In this document: piece after piece, positions 36,892 to 47,035 of the stretch
Layout of the letters: each line of letters begins with the position of its first letter
Numbering within the stretch: the first letter of the stretch is position 1
Assembly: GCA_021775095.1 (NCBI GenBank)
Contig: JAJFII010000027.1
Location: 35,184-99,183 of the forward strand
Direction: 5' to 3'
Source: Rhodospirillales bacterium
GTDB lineage: Bacteria > Pseudomonadota > Alphaproteobacteria > Rhodospirillales > Casp-alpha2
DNA length: 64,000 bases
Translations under genes and position numbers: made by a program
The notes under the pieces: generated by a model
Database searches by the model: none
What the model saw: the letters and a program-made list of their open reading frames with translations, nothing else
What the model was told of the DNA's origin: nothing

Positions 36892-37716
36892 ATGCCGTCG
36901 GTCAGATCAAATATGCGCAATAACTTCTTTAACGTTGTTAATATCGAACTACCTGATTTTTTAAAAAATCCCGCCGCCCCAGATCGAAACAGCCGGTTAC
37001 ACCACTTGCATCAAATCTTTGGTCCCGTGCCCGCACCTTTTGTTCCCCGCTTCAGGCGCTCGGCCCTTCCGCCGGAAAGTTTTATTATAACAAAAAATGC
37101 TGACAAAAGTCTGACGCACAGATGTTTTACGGGTCCAGGTGTTGGTCTTATTGAATTGGGGAACCGGTCGGTCGACATGATTTCCCGTATTGAAACGGTC
37201 GCTGCCTATGATGCCATCGGCCTTTTTATCACAGCAAAAACCGCATCGAAAATCAAAATTGCGTCCGCCCTGTGCCAACAGGCCCAACCCTTTCACGACA
37301 TTGCGGCCAACACATTGGCGCACATAGAACTGGCCGTGCATGAGGCGTCCTTAAATGCGTTGGCGCACGGAAACCTTGGCCTGAAATCGGCCTTTGAGGA
37401 GACCGGCGACAACCTTGAAGAGTATTACCGGATTGTCCACAAACGAGCCCACTCCCGTGATTTCCAGAACAGCCGAATAGATATTCTGGGTTGGCAAAAC
37501 GGCGACCATGTTTTTGTCGCCGTTGGCGATCAGGGTGCTGGTTACCGGATGCCAAAACGCCGGATAATCGACGGCTCGGGTCCGCAACCAGATGATCGCC
37601 GCCATTCAAAAGACCGTCGTCAAAGCGGTCGTGGTTTAGATATCATAAGCAGGTTTTCTGAACAATTCTGGCTTTCACCAAGGGGATCTTCAATTGTAAT
37701 GATGTTTAAAAAATGA
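36892..37716 (+). CDS. RsbW-like HATPase (anti-sigma/serine kinase type)
   Basis: A 274-residue protein. The last 130 residues form a GHKL ATPase domain with the N-box HEASLNALAHGN (150-161), GDQGAGYRMP near 213 and a G2-like GRGLDII. The N-terminal 140 residues are not recognised and may be a targeting or sensing part. It should phosphorylate the STAS protein encoded divergently. It overlaps the following phosphatase gene by 4 bases (ATGA), so the two are translated together. A second in-frame ATG at 36913 is possible. Confidence 0.78.
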   Translation: MPSVRSNMRNNFFNVVNIELPDFLKNPAAPDRNSRLHHLHQIFGPVPAPFVPRFRRSALPPESFIITKNADKSLTHRCFTGPGVGLIELGNRSVDMISRIETVAAYDAIGLFITAKTASKIKIASALCQQAQPFHDIAANTLAHIELAVHEASLNALAHGNLGLKSAFEETGDNLEEYYRIVHKRAHSRDFQNSRIDILGWQNGDHVFVAVGDQGAGYRMPKRRIIDGSGPQPDDRRHSKDRRQSGRGLDIISRFSEQFWLSPRGSSIVMMFKK

Positions 37717-38915
37717 TTTTTGAAGCCGATCATTCATTGAACCTGGACGATGAAATTCCGTCGATTTCCAATTGTCGAATTCTTGTTATTGATGACAGTC
37801 ATCTGACCTGCAAATTGATAAAAACGCGCCTTGAAGCGGAAGGCATATCGAACATCATGGTGGCCTATGATGGCAAAGAAGGCCTTGCCAAACTGGGGCA
37901 TTTTGCCCCTGACCTGGTCATTTTGGATATTCAGATGCCGGTAATGGACGGACGTGAAGTGCTCCGACTGATCCGCACCAAACCCAAATATGACAATCTG
38001 CCAATCATTATTGAAACGGCGCTGGATGGCACGAATGATCGTGAAGAACTGGTCGAGATGGGGGCGACCAATATCATTGCGAAACCGATAAATCATAATT
38101 TACTGGCCATGCGGGTTCGGGTTCATTTGGAGCATCAACTGCTGGTCAAAAATCTGCGCAATTATCGCAACCGGTTAAGTACGGAACTGAATTTGGCCCG
38201 CCGGATGCAGTCCGACCTGCTGCCCACAGCCGAATCCGTTAAACAAATTGCGGAAAACCATGGCATTCGAATAGAAAGTTATTATCGACCGTCTTCTGAA
38301 CTTGGCGGCGACTTTTGGTCGATCACCTCTTTGGGTGACCAGCAGATCGCCATCTTGATGCTCGATTTTGCCGGCCATGGAATCAGTGCCGCCATCAATA
38401 CCTTTCGTCTGAGCATGATCCTGCGGGACCTGTCGCCGCTCGGGAAACCACCGGATCAGTTCATAAAACGATTAAATAAAGAGCTCTGCCGGATTCTCGG
38501 CGTGTCGGAGTTTGCGACGGCATTTTATGGCGTTCTAAATACAAAAACCCGTTCCTTTGTTTATTCTGCTGCCGGGTCGCCGCCACCAATCATCTGCCAC
38601 GCGAAGACCCGGGACATAAAAACCGGAGACAGCCGCGGCGTTCCGCTGGGAATTCGTCCGGACGCAAATTATCCGCCAAGACAGCTTAATCTGGATCCCG
38701 GTGGGTCGCTCATTCTCTATAGTGATGCATTTCCGGAATCGACCTGTCGACATGGCGGCGCTGTTGGCGTTGACGGGGTCAGTCAATTGGTTGAAGCGGG
38801 GTTTGACGACCCAATATCGCAGGCGCGAATTGAAGAATTTCTGCGACGGTTTGCCGCAACAATCAACGAACCGCCCAATGATGACATGACGATGATATGG
38901 GTGCAGTGCCCTTAA
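37713..38915 (+). CDS. Response regulator with PP2C (RsbU/SpoIIE-type) phosphatase domain
   Basis: A 400-residue protein. The receiver domain (about 20-140) has acidic Asp27/28, phospho-acceptor Asp72 in LVILDIQMP and a Lys in IIAKPIN. A helical linker follows, then a PP2C/SpoIIE domain (about 165-400) with SSELGGDFWS, LDFAGHGISAA, ILYSDAFPE and NDDMTMIWV. A phosphorelay would control its dephosphorylation of the STAS protein. It is translationally coupled to the kinase gene, giving an input-phosphatase-kinase-antagonist module. Confidence 0.88.
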   Translation: MIFEADHSLNLDDEIPSISNCRILVIDDSHLTCKLIKTRLEAEGISNIMVAYDGKEGLAKLGHFAPDLVILDIQMPVMDGREVLRLIRTKPKYDNLPIIIETALDGTNDREELVEMGATNIIAKPINHNLLAMRVRVHLEHQLLVKNLRNYRNRLSTELNLARRMQSDLLPTAESVKQIAENHGIRIESYYRPSSELGGDFWSITSLGDQQIAILMLDFAGHGISAAINTFRLSMILRDLSPLGKPPDQFIKRLNKELCRILGVSEFATAFYGVLNTKTRSFVYSAAGSPPPIICHAKTRDIKTGDSRGVPLGIRPDANYPPRQLNLDPGGSLILYSDAFPESTCRHGGAVGVDGVSQLVEAGFDDPISQARIEEFLRRFAATINEPPNDDMTMIWVQCP

Positions 38916-39134
38916 TGAATTATTTGTTGTTTGTTATACATCCGGCGTCGTGCCTTTTAATACCAATTCATACGGCAAACTGATTTCACATTTGCGACGA
39001 TGCGAAGAAGGGTGTACCGTAACGGCTCAGGGCAGAAGCTGGATGTGCCATGAACCGATGTGTTGGCCCTGGGAATTGCCATATAAAACTTTTGAACTGC
39101 AAGTTCATAACCGCTCGTAAGGTCAATCAACGAA

Positions 39135-40850
39135 TTGGATACTACGCCGCTTATAGGTAAGTCAGGAGCCGCGGAGACTGCGGCGCTCCATGAAAGCGCC
39201 ATGCTGGCACGCAGATTTGTCGCGTTGGCTTTCTGTCGTGCCGATTTGTTGTTTGAACTGGGCAATGATCAATCTATCAAGTTTGTCGCCGGTGCAACAC
39301 CGGCGATCTTTGGAAAAAACACCCATCAGATGATGGGCCTCGGGTTTCCCGACCTGATCCATGAGAACGACCGAGCCATTGTATCTGATCTGCTCAACAG
39401 CGCTGAAAATTTGGGCCGTTTTGACGATGTTGTTGTTCATTTAAAGACCGCAAAAAGCGATTCCAGTCTGGCGACCATCGCCGGTTACCGGGTACCCGAT
39501 TTCGACAACAACTTTTTTGTCGTCGTTAAAATAACCCGCAGTCAAAAAACCACGACTGCGTCCGAAGCCGAGCACATACCGCAGTCCATGGAGCTTGAGG
39601 CCAAACCCACCCGTGACATTGAGGCGGGCGTTCATAATAAAGAATCCTTTGCAGCCGTCGCTGCAGAACGCTTAAAACAAGTTGCAGCGGCCGGTGGTGA
39701 CGCGAAATTGACGATGGTTAAAATCGACAATCTGGATGACGTAAAAAAAGACCTGTCGGACCAGGACCAATCCAAACTGATGACAACTATTGGCGGCATT
39801 TTGTCCGGTGAATCCATCGGTGGAGATACCGCCGGCAGAATTGGCGACGAAAGTTTTAGTCTGGTTCATGATTCTGATGTCGATGTGCAGTCAATTGGCC
39901 AGAAAATTGAAAACGCGGCCAGGGAAATTGCCCCCAACAGTAAGGGTCTGGGGGCCCGGGCGACAACCCTGGATGCCGACGCAAACGATTTAACGGAAGA
40001 ACAATTGGCGAAAGCTGTGGCCTATTCGATGCAAGGCTTCTCGTCCGGTAAGAACATTTCAAACCCGGCAACATTATCGGCTATGTTTGATAACATGATG
40101 GCCGAAACCATGAAACAGGTTGAGGCTTTTAAGCGGATTTGCGCAACGCGGGCTTTTGATTTGGTATATATGCCCATATGTGAGCTGAAATCGGGCTCCA
40201 TACACCACTTCGAAGCGCTTACCCGGTTCAGAGGAACCGGCGAAGAATCACCCTATAAATTGATTACCATGGCGGAAGAAATCGGTGTCATTGCAGAATT
40301 TGATCTGGCGGTCGCCCAGAAGGTTGTCAGTTTTATTAACAAACAAGCTGCAGCCGGCCGTGGCAACCCCATTGCGGTCAATATATCGGGCCATTCGATC
40401 CAGGATGCCGGTTATGTAGGGGAACTCCATAATCTTTTGAAAAAAGCGACAAATTTGTCACGGATGCTGATGTTCGAAGTCACGGAATCGGCAGAAATAA
40501 AAGACCTGGAAGCGGTCAATACGACAATCCAGGGATTTCGTAAAAAAGGCTTCAAGTTTGCCCTCGACGACTTTGGTGCCGGTGCCGCGGGTTTTGATTA
40601 TCTGAATTCATTTGATATCGATACGGTCAAATTTGACGGGCCGGTTGTCAAACGGGCCTACGCCACGGATAAAGGCAAAGCGTTTCTTAAATCCATGGCG
40701 TCCCTGTGCAAGGAAACAGGGGTCGAAACCATCGCCGAGATGGTTGAGGATAAACCGCTGGCTAATTTTCTTCTCGAATGCGGGGTTCATTTGGGCCAGG
40801 GATGGTATTTTGGCAAACCGGAAGCCGAACCAAGTGCCTTTAGATCGTAG
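39135..40850 (+). CDS. EAL-domain protein with degenerate GGDEF and PAS-like region
   Basis: A 571-residue protein. A PAS-like part lies at about 25-130. A degenerate GGDEF-like part (about 190-290) reads AGRIGDESFSLV where GGDEF is expected. The EAL phosphodiesterase domain spans about 320-560. The EAL motif at Glu360 (FEALTRF), NISG, FEVTES, DDFGAG, VKFDG, AEMVED and GQGWYFG keep the metal- and catalysis-linked residues, so c-di-GMP hydrolysis is plausible. The start is a TTG at 39135 after a weak AAGGT; an ATG at 39201 is a real alternative. No signal or membrane segment. Confidence 0.8.
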   Translation: MDTTPLIGKSGAAETAALHESAMLARRFVALAFCRADLLFELGNDQSIKFVAGATPAIFGKNTHQMMGLGFPDLIHENDRAIVSDLLNSAENLGRFDDVVVHLKTAKSDSSLATIAGYRVPDFDNNFFVVVKITRSQKTTTASEAEHIPQSMELEAKPTRDIEAGVHNKESFAAVAAERLKQVAAAGGDAKLTMVKIDNLDDVKKDLSDQDQSKLMTTIGGILSGESIGGDTAGRIGDESFSLVHDSDVDVQSIGQKIENAAREIAPNSKGLGARATTLDADANDLTEEQLAKAVAYSMQGFSSGKNISNPATLSAMFDNMMAETMKQVEAFKRICATRAFDLVYMPICELKSGSIHHFEALTRFRGTGEESPYKLITMAEEIGVIAEFDLAVAQKVVSFINKQAAAGRGNPIAVNISGHSIQDAGYVGELHNLLKKATNLSRMLMFEVTESAEIKDLEAVNTTIQGFRKKGFKFALDDFGAGAAGFDYLNSFDIDTVKFDGPVVKRAYATDKGKAFLKSMASLCKETGVETIAEMVEDKPLANFLLECGVHLGQGWYFGKPEAEPSAFRS

Positions 40851-40988
40851 ATCAAGCGAAAACGATGGATCGTCGCGGTGCCTTAACACTATTTTTCAAT
40901 CGTTTCTGAGTTTTTCTGGAATATTCGGTTAAACAGGCGTATATCCGTCCCTTCATTTATCTGGGCAATTCAAATATCGAGGATCATC

Positions 40989-42374
40989 ATGGCCGAACAG
41001 TGGACACCGGCAAGCTGGCGCAATAAACCCATTCTGCAACAGCCCGCCTATCACGATGCAGCAGCACTTAAACGTGTGACGGATCAGTTAAACATTTCTC
41101 CGCCCCTGGTGTTTGCCGGTGAGGCACGCAGTCTCAAACGCTCTCTTGGCCAGGTCTGTAACGGCCAGGGTTTTCTGTTGCAGGGCGGAGATTGCGCCGA
41201 AAGTTTTGCCGAGTTTCACCCGGACAATATTCGCGACACCTTCCGCGTTCTGTTGCAAATGGCAATCGTCCTGACCTATGGCGCCGCACTTCCGATTGTC
41301 AAAGTCGGACGCCTGGCCGGTCAGTTCGCAAAACCCCGCTCGTCGGATACGGAGACCATTGACGGCGTTACTTTGGATTCCTATCGCGGCGACATGGTCA
41401 ACGGTATGGAATTTACACGTGATGCCCGAACCCCGGACCCGGAACGTTTGATGCGCGTTTATAACCAATCGGCTTCCACACTCAATCTCCTGCGGGCTTT
41501 TGCCCAGGGGGGCTACGCGGACTTGCACAAAGTTCACCAATGGACCCTTGGATTCGCGTCCGACAACGAAACGGGAGAGCGGTATAAGGATCTGGCCGAC
41601 CAAATCGGCGAAGCACTGGCGTTCATGGCAGCCTGCGGCATGACCTCAGATCTGACACCGCAAATACGGGAAACCGCCTTTTACACGTCGCACGAAGCTC
41701 TGCTTTTGGAATACGAACAACCCATGGTGCGCACCGACTCGACGACCGGCGACTTGTACGACACTTCGGCTCATTTACTTTGGATTGGCGACCGAACGCG
41801 GCAACTTGACGGGGCGCATGTGGAATTTATGCGTGGTATTGGAAATCCCGTTGGCATGAAGGTCGGACCGAGCATGGAAAGTGACGACCTTATTCGCCTG
41901 ATCGATGTTTTGAATCCGGCCAATGAAGCCGGACGGTTAACCTTAATTGCGCGTATGGGGTCTGATAAGGTCGCGGACCATCTGCCGGCCTTGGTCCGAC
42001 GTGTCAAAAGCGAAGGGCGCAATGTGGTATGGGTATCCGATCCCATGCATGGCAACACAATAAAAAGTACAACCGGATATAAGACCCGGCCGTTTGATCG
42101 AATTCTGTCAGAGGTCAGGGGTTTCTTTGAAGTTCACAATGCGGAAGGAACCCATGCCGGCGGCGTGCATTTTGAAATGACCGGTCAAGATGTTACCGAA
42201 TGTACCGGTGGTGCACAGGCCATTTTGGATACGGATCTGGCGGATCGTTACCATACCCATTGCGACCCGCGCCTGAACGCCAAACAATCACTTGAACTGG
42301 CTTTCCTATTGGCGGAAATGCTGAAGGAAAACCGAACCTCAACAACCCAACCCATCGCCGTTGGCCAAGTTTAG
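40989..42374 (+). CDS. 3-deoxy-7-phosphoheptulonate synthase, class II
   Basis: A 461-residue class II (plant-type) DAHP synthase, the first step of the shikimate pathway. It has [10 protein letters not shown], the metal-site [29 protein letters not shown] and SDPMHGNT. The gene symbol in related genomes varies (aroG/aroH), so none is forced. Its TAG stop overlaps the opposite-strand stop of the 442-residue gene, leaving no room for a terminator between them. Confidence 0.95.
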   Translation: MAEQWTPASWRNKPILQQPAYHDAAALKRVTDQLNISPPLVFAGEARSLKRSLGQVCNGQGFLLQGGDCAESFAEFHPDNIRDTFRVLLQMAIVLTYGAALPIVKVGRLAGQFAKPRSSDTETIDGVTLDSYRGDMVNGMEFTRDARTPDPERLMRVYNQSASTLNLLRAFAQGGYADLHKVHQWTLGFASDNETGERYKDLADQIGEALAFMAACGMTSDLTPQIRETAFYTSHEALLLEYEQPMVRTDSTTGDLYDTSAHLLWIGDRTRQLDGAHVEFMRGIGNPVGMKVGPSMESDDLIRLIDVLNPANEAGRLTLIARMGSDKVADHLPALVRRVKSEGRNVVWVSDPMHGNTIKSTTGYKTRPFDRILSEVRGFFEVHNAEGTHAGGVHFEMTGQDVTECTGGAQAILDTDLADRYHTHCDPRLNAKQSLELAFLLAEMLKENRTSTTQPIAVGQV

Positions 42375-43699
42375 GCTTTATTAACGCGTTTTAAAACGCC
42401 AATTGCCAGATCAACAACATCGGCCCCGTATCGTTTGACGATGCGGGGCTTTTTGCCGCTGTCTGAAAGTATCGTTTCCAGGTCACTTAACAGGGCATTT
42501 AGAAAGACCTCAAAGGCCGGCACCGTCATCTCCCAACCGGCGTCGTCTTTTTCACTGCTTCGCGCCGGAGACAGATGACCGTTGATCAGGGCGATAAACC
42601 AGTCGCGACGTTTTTTATAATCGCCAAAATGTAACGCGATGGGAACCAGGGCATCCATCAGAACGGTTCGCCCCTCCTCGGCCGCGTAGACGTCGGACCA
42701 GTCGAAGGCATCCTGGCGTTCCGAGCGAATGCGTTCGACCAGTCCGCGACACCGTTCCTGAAACTCGTCAACCACATCCGGGCCAAGCATCATGCCCATG
42801 GCCATAAAAAATCCGGGCAGCATTCGTCTCGAAACCCGATCAAATCCGGCCGCCTTATCGGCAAACAGATGGGAAAACTTTTTGACGATCAGTCGATCAA
42901 AGGGAAAATCACGTTTGCTGCCCCAGGCAGCGCGTTCGCGTGCCAGGACGTAGGCTTCAAAAGATTGCTCAAAAGCCAGACTAAGTGCCTGGGTTTGGGC
43001 CCCAAACTCTGCTTGCAAGCTGTCGATGTTGGCCAAACTCAGTTGACCGCCGTTTTTGTGCGCCTCCGCTTTAAAGCGTTCAAGTATAGATCTCACAACC
43101 GTTTGCGCAATGGCATTGCCCTGCGCTTTCAGGCTCACATCGGCACCCGAGTTTGCTTTGACAACGGGGTTTTGGGCCGTCCCCGAAGACTTGTCGGATT
43201 TCGCGTCCGGTAGCGCCGCCAATTGTTTTTTTACCGGCACGGGCAGGTCGGCTTGAGGTTTAGGAACTATCGGGCTTGAAAGGTCAAAACTATCTGATGT
43301 AACCGGTTTTTGCGGCGGTTCGGTTTGCGCAGGAAGGTCAAGTTCTGCTTTCCGCGCACGTTTTATTTCCTGCCAGTCCGCCCGCTCGTCGGTCACCGGT
43401 GGCGGCATTGAAAGGCCGCTTGCCAAACCTTCGCCGGGTGCTGCTGTTGGCACCATGCCCAGTTCCCTTTCAAGGTCCGCCAAGGCGTCAGCGGCATTGG
43501 GATTTGCGGCTTGCCCGTCGACAAGATCGATAACCTGGGGTTTAGTACGCGGGCGGCGTTTGAGATTATCCTCCGCGAAAGCGCCTGCGGTTGGTTTAAC
43601 CTTATCTTGGCCGGCAAGCGGTGAACTCGGCGTCACCCGGGTGCGCGGATCAACCCTGTCGCCAGAGATTAATACTTCTGAATTTTTTCGTCTTGCCAT
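42371..43699 (-). CDS. Unknown 442-residue protein with low-complexity N-terminus
   Basis: Not recognised. Residues 1-180 are polar, rich in Pro, Lys and Asp and probably disordered. Residues 190-440 look folded and helical, with several Trp/Asp positions ([40 protein letters not shown]). There is no signal peptide or membrane helix, so it is probably cytoplasmic. It is divergent from nadE with a 120-base gap and tail to tail with the DAHP synthase gene. Full-length open frame and normal codon use support a real gene. Confidence 0.7.
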   Translation of the reverse strand: MARRKNSEVLISGDRVDPRTRVTPSSPLAGQDKVKPTAGAFAEDNLKRRPRTKPQVIDLVDGQAANPNAADALADLERELGMVPTAAPGEGLASGLSMPPPVTDERADWQEIKRARKAELDLPAQTEPPQKPVTSDSFDLSSPIVPKPQADLPVPVKKQLAALPDAKSDKSSGTAQNPVVKANSGADVSLKAQGNAIAQTVVRSILERFKAEAHKNGGQLSLANIDSLQAEFGAQTQALSLAFEQSFEAYVLARERAAWGSKRDFPFDRLIVKKFSHLFADKAAGFDRVSRRMLPGFFMAMGMMLGPDVVDEFQERCRGLVERIRSERQDAFDWSDVYAAEEGRTVLMDALVPIALHFGDYKKRRDWFIALINGHLSPARSSEKDDAGWEMTVPAFEVFLNALLSDLETILSDSGKKPRIVKRYGADVVDLAIGVLKRVNKA

Positions 43700-43819
43700 G
43701 ATCGGAAAACAATACTGAATTCGATTTCACAAATCCAGTTGATTGATGTGGCAGGCTGAGAATAAATCAGATTGAAGCAGACCGTTGACAGCCAACCAGC
43801 GCCCGTCTAAACCGAGCCT

Positions 43820-45481
43820 ATGACTGATCAACTGACCATAGCCTTGGCCCAGGTGAATTCAACGGTTGGCGATATTGCCGGAAATTCCGACCGTATTCGC
43901 GACGCCCGCCAGCAGGCCGCCAACAGCGGCGCAGATCTTGTTGTCTGCGGCGAACTGACCATGAGCGGTTATCCGCCCGAAGACCTTGTCCTCAAACGGG
44001 CTTTCCAAGACGCCGTCAAATCCGAAATTAACGCCTTGGCGCAAGAAACAGACGATGGCGGACCGGCATTGCTGATTGGCGCACCCTGGCGCCTGGATTC
44101 CGGCCTCCACAACGCCGCTTTGCTGCTTGATGGCGGTAAAGTCGCGTCCGTTCGCCTTAAACACGAACTTCCCAATTACGGCGTTTTTGACGAAAAACGG
44201 GTGTTTGCGGCGGGCCCCCTGCCGGGCCCCATATCCTTCCGCGGCGTCCGCTTAGGTGTTATGGTCTGCGAGGATATGTGGTCGGGTGATGTGGCCGAAT
44301 GTCTTCAGGAATCCGGTGCCGAAATGCTTGTTGTCTTAAACGGCTCACCGTTTGAGACCGACAAGCTCGACGAACGATTGAGTTACGCGGTCGCCCGGGT
44401 TACCGAAACCCAATTGCCATTGGCTTATGTCAATCTGGTTGGCGGACAGGATGAGCTGGTTTTTGATGGCGCTTCGTTTGTTATTAATGCCGATCATAGT
44501 CTCAGCGCCCGTGCCGGCTCCTGGCAAAGCCAGATTTTGATAACCCGGTGGTCACGCGCGACCGCTGGCTGGATCTGCCAGGCAACCGAGGTGGCAAAAA
44601 CCGAGTCGCTGATGCAAGGCACCTATCAAGCGATGGTTCTCGGGCTTCGCGACTATATTGAGAAGAACCGATTTAAGGGGGTTGTACTGGGCATGTCCGG
44701 TGGCATCGACAGTGCAATTTCAGCTGCCGTTGCGGTTGATGCAATCGGTGCGGACAAAGTTCATTGTGTTATGATGCCGTCGCCCTATACCTCCCAAGAC
44801 AGTCTCGACGACGCGGCGGAATGTGCCCGTTATCTGGGCGTGCAACTGGATCAGATTAATATTGAACCGGCGATGCAGGCATTTAATAAAATGCTGGCAC
44901 CGTTGTTCGTTGGTCGCGACGAGGATGTTACAGAGGAAAACATTCAATCGCGGACCCGCGGAAATCTGCTTATGGCCATATCAAATAAGATGGGCCATAT
45001 GGTTCTAACGACCGGAAACAAATCGGAAATGTCCGTCGGATACGCGACCCTTTATGGCGATATGTGTGGCGGATATTCGGTTTTAAAAGATGTTTATAAG
45101 CTTGATGTTTTTGAATTATGCCGTTGGCGAAATCAGCAGATGCCGGAAGGCGTCCTGGGGCCTGAAGGCCGCGTTATCCCGGAACGCGTTATCACCAAAC
45201 CTCCTTCCGCCGAACTCAAACCCGATCAGACGGATCAGGATACCTTGCCGCCCTATAAAATCCTCGACGGAATTCTCAAGTGTCTGATTGAGGACGAACT
45301 CTCGGTTGCGGACGTTGCCGCCCGTGGGTTTGAAGTCGACACCGTCCGGCGGATATGGCGCATGCTTGATTTGGCCGAATATAAACGTCGACAAGCGCCT
45401 CCGGGAGTTAAACTGACCCGCCGCGCCTTCGGACGGGACCGCCGTTACCCCATCACCAATGGCTTTCGCAGTCATATTTAG
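43820..45481 (+). CDS. nadE: Glutamine-dependent NAD+ synthetase
   Basis: A 553-residue two-domain enzyme making NAD+ from deamido-NAD+. The N-terminal nitrilase-type glutaminase has Glu45 (CGELTMSGYPPED), Lys in KHELPNYGVFDEKR and Cys in VCEDMWSGD. The C-terminal synthetase has the P-loop GMSGGIDSAISAAVAV near residue 295, MPSPYTSQDSL and TGNKSEMSVGYATLYGDM. cysS begins 14 bases downstream, so they are likely cotranscribed. Confidence 0.95.
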   Translation: MTDQLTIALAQVNSTVGDIAGNSDRIRDARQQAANSGADLVVCGELTMSGYPPEDLVLKRAFQDAVKSEINALAQETDDGGPALLIGAPWRLDSGLHNAALLLDGGKVASVRLKHELPNYGVFDEKRVFAAGPLPGPISFRGVRLGVMVCEDMWSGDVAECLQESGAEMLVVLNGSPFETDKLDERLSYAVARVTETQLPLAYVNLVGGQDELVFDGASFVINADHSLSARAGSWQSQILITRWSRATAGWICQATEVAKTESLMQGTYQAMVLGLRDYIEKNRFKGVVLGMSGGIDSAISAAVAVDAIGADKVHCVMMPSPYTSQDSLDDAAECARYLGVQLDQINIEPAMQAFNKMLAPLFVGRDEDVTEENIQSRTRGNLLMAISNKMGHMVLTTGNKSEMSVGYATLYGDMCGGYSVLKDVYKLDVFELCRWRNQQMPEGVLGPEGRVIPERVITKPPSAELKPDQTDQDTLPPYKILDGILKCLIEDELSVADVAARGFEVDTVRRIWRMLDLAEYKRRQAPPGVKLTRRAFGRDRRYPITNGFRSHI

Positions 45482-45495
45482 CCGGGTTCCCCCTA

Positions 45496-46887
45496 ATGAA
45501 ATTGCATATCCACGATACCCTCACCAGGTCAAAGACAGAGTTCGTACCGATTGACGCTTCCGATGTCCGCATGTACGTCTGCGGACCGACGGTTTACGAC
45601 CATGCGCACATCGGAAATGCCCGCCCGGTCGTTGTTTTTGATGTGCTCTCGAGGCTCTTGCGACGGCTTTATAGCAAAGTCACCTACGTCCGAAATATTA
45701 CTGACGTCGATGACAAAATTAATGCCCGGGCGCAAGAATCCGGTGAAGACATCCGCGAGATCACAACCCGCACGACAGATATATTCCACCGTGATATGGC
45801 CGCCCTGGGCGCTATGACACCGGATGTGGAACCACGGGCGACCGACCATATTGTTGAGATGGTTCGGATGATCGAGGACCTGATTGCCAAGGGCAACGCC
45901 TATGCCGAGGAGGGACATGCCCTGTTCAGCGTTCCGTCGATGCCTGGTTACGGTCAATTATCGAAACTCGACAAACGCGATATCATCGCCGGTGCCCGGG
46001 TTGATATTGCGCCCTATAAGCGTGATCCCCAGGATTTTGTCCTGTGGAAACCCTCCAATGACAGACAACCGGGTTGGGACAGCCCGTGGGGGCGGGGTCG
46101 ACCGGGCTGGCATATTGAATGCTCAGCCATGAGCCTTGTTCACCTGGGCGAAAGTTTTGATATTCATGGCGGCGGCCTGGATTTAATTTTCCCTCACCAT
46201 GAAAATGAAATTGCCCAATCCAAATGCGCCCATGGGGCCCACAGCTTTGCCAAATACTGGATGCATAACGGATACTTAATGAGCGAAGGCGAAAAGATGT
46301 CCAAATCTCTGGGCAACTTTTACACGGTTCACGACCTGTTAGAGGAATATCCTGGCGAGGCGATCCGACTTGCCCTGCTCAAAAGCCACTACCGGCAACC
46401 GCTGGATTTCACCAAAGACGGTCTGCGCGAAGCGAAAACGGATCTGGACCGGTTCTATGGCGGATTACGCCGCCACACCGGGATCGACATTGGCCCTGCG
46501 GATGTGCCCGTCGAGGTGCTCTCTGCCCTGTGTGACGACCTCAATACACCCGCTGCCCTCAGTGCCCTGCACAAATGCCTCAGTGACCTCAATACGGCTC
46601 AGGGAAAAGACCTTAAAGACCTTAAAGACCTAAAAAGCCGCCTGTTGGCCGCAGGCCAACTCCTGGGCCTGTTAACTCAGGATCCTGAGGACTGGTTTAA
46701 ATGGCAGCCGGCAGGGCGCGCCGATGCAGGCCTGTCCGATGCCGAAATTAACACGTTGATCCTTGCCCGTACCGAAGCACGCAGCAACAGGGACTTCGCC
46801 GCATCGGACCGAATTCGCGACACATTAGCGGCCCAGGACGTGGTTTTGGAAGATTCCGCATCAGGTACAATTTGGCGGCGGAAATAG
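45496..46887 (+). CDS. cysS: Cysteinyl-tRNA synthetase
   Basis: A 463-residue class I synthetase. [15 protein letters not shown] contains the zinc Cys and the HIGH-type motif, and KMSKSLGN is the KMSKS motif. The [13 protein letters not shown] and [18 protein letters not shown] zinc-site segments are present. Near residue 372 three 9-base repeats encode DLKDLKDLK in the helical anticodon-binding part. The length is normal. Confidence 0.96.
   Translation: MKLHIHDTLTRSKTEFVPIDASDVRMYVCGPTVYDHAHIGNARPVVVFDVLSRLLRRLYSKVTYVRNITDVDDKINARAQESGEDIREITTRTTDIFHRDMAALGAMTPDVEPRATDHIVEMVRMIEDLIAKGNAYAEEGHALFSVPSMPGYGQLSKLDKRDIIAGARVDIAPYKRDPQDFVLWKPSNDRQPGWDSPWGRGRPGWHIECSAMSLVHLGESFDIHGGGLDLIFPHHENEIAQSKCAHGAHSFAKYWMHNGYLMSEGEKMSKSLGNFYTVHDLLEEYPGEAIRLALLKSHYRQPLDFTKDGLREAKTDLDRFYGGLRRHTGIDIGPADVPVEVLSALCDDLNTPAALSALHKCLSDLNTAQGKDLKDLKDLKSRLLAAGQLLGLLTQDPEDWFKWQPAGRADAGLSDAEINTLILARTEARSNRDFAASDRIRDTLAAQDVVLEDSASGTIWRRK
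46609..46634 (+). repeat. Three tandem 9-bp repeats inside cysS
   Basis: GACCTTAAA occurs twice exactly and a third time as GACCTAAAA, in frame, encoding the tripeptide Asp-Leu-Lys three times. It probably arose by slippage in a tolerant helix. Confidence 0.6.
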
Positions 46888-47035
46888 CACGTTTCATCCC
46901 ATTTTAGGAAAATATAGTAAACTTTATGCCCGGACCTCTAATTCATTAGATACCGCCCTGCACACGTGTTAATGTCGCCGCCGTATTTAAATTCAATCAG
47001 GTGCTTTTTTACCCCTAAGCAGGAACCAGTTCCAC

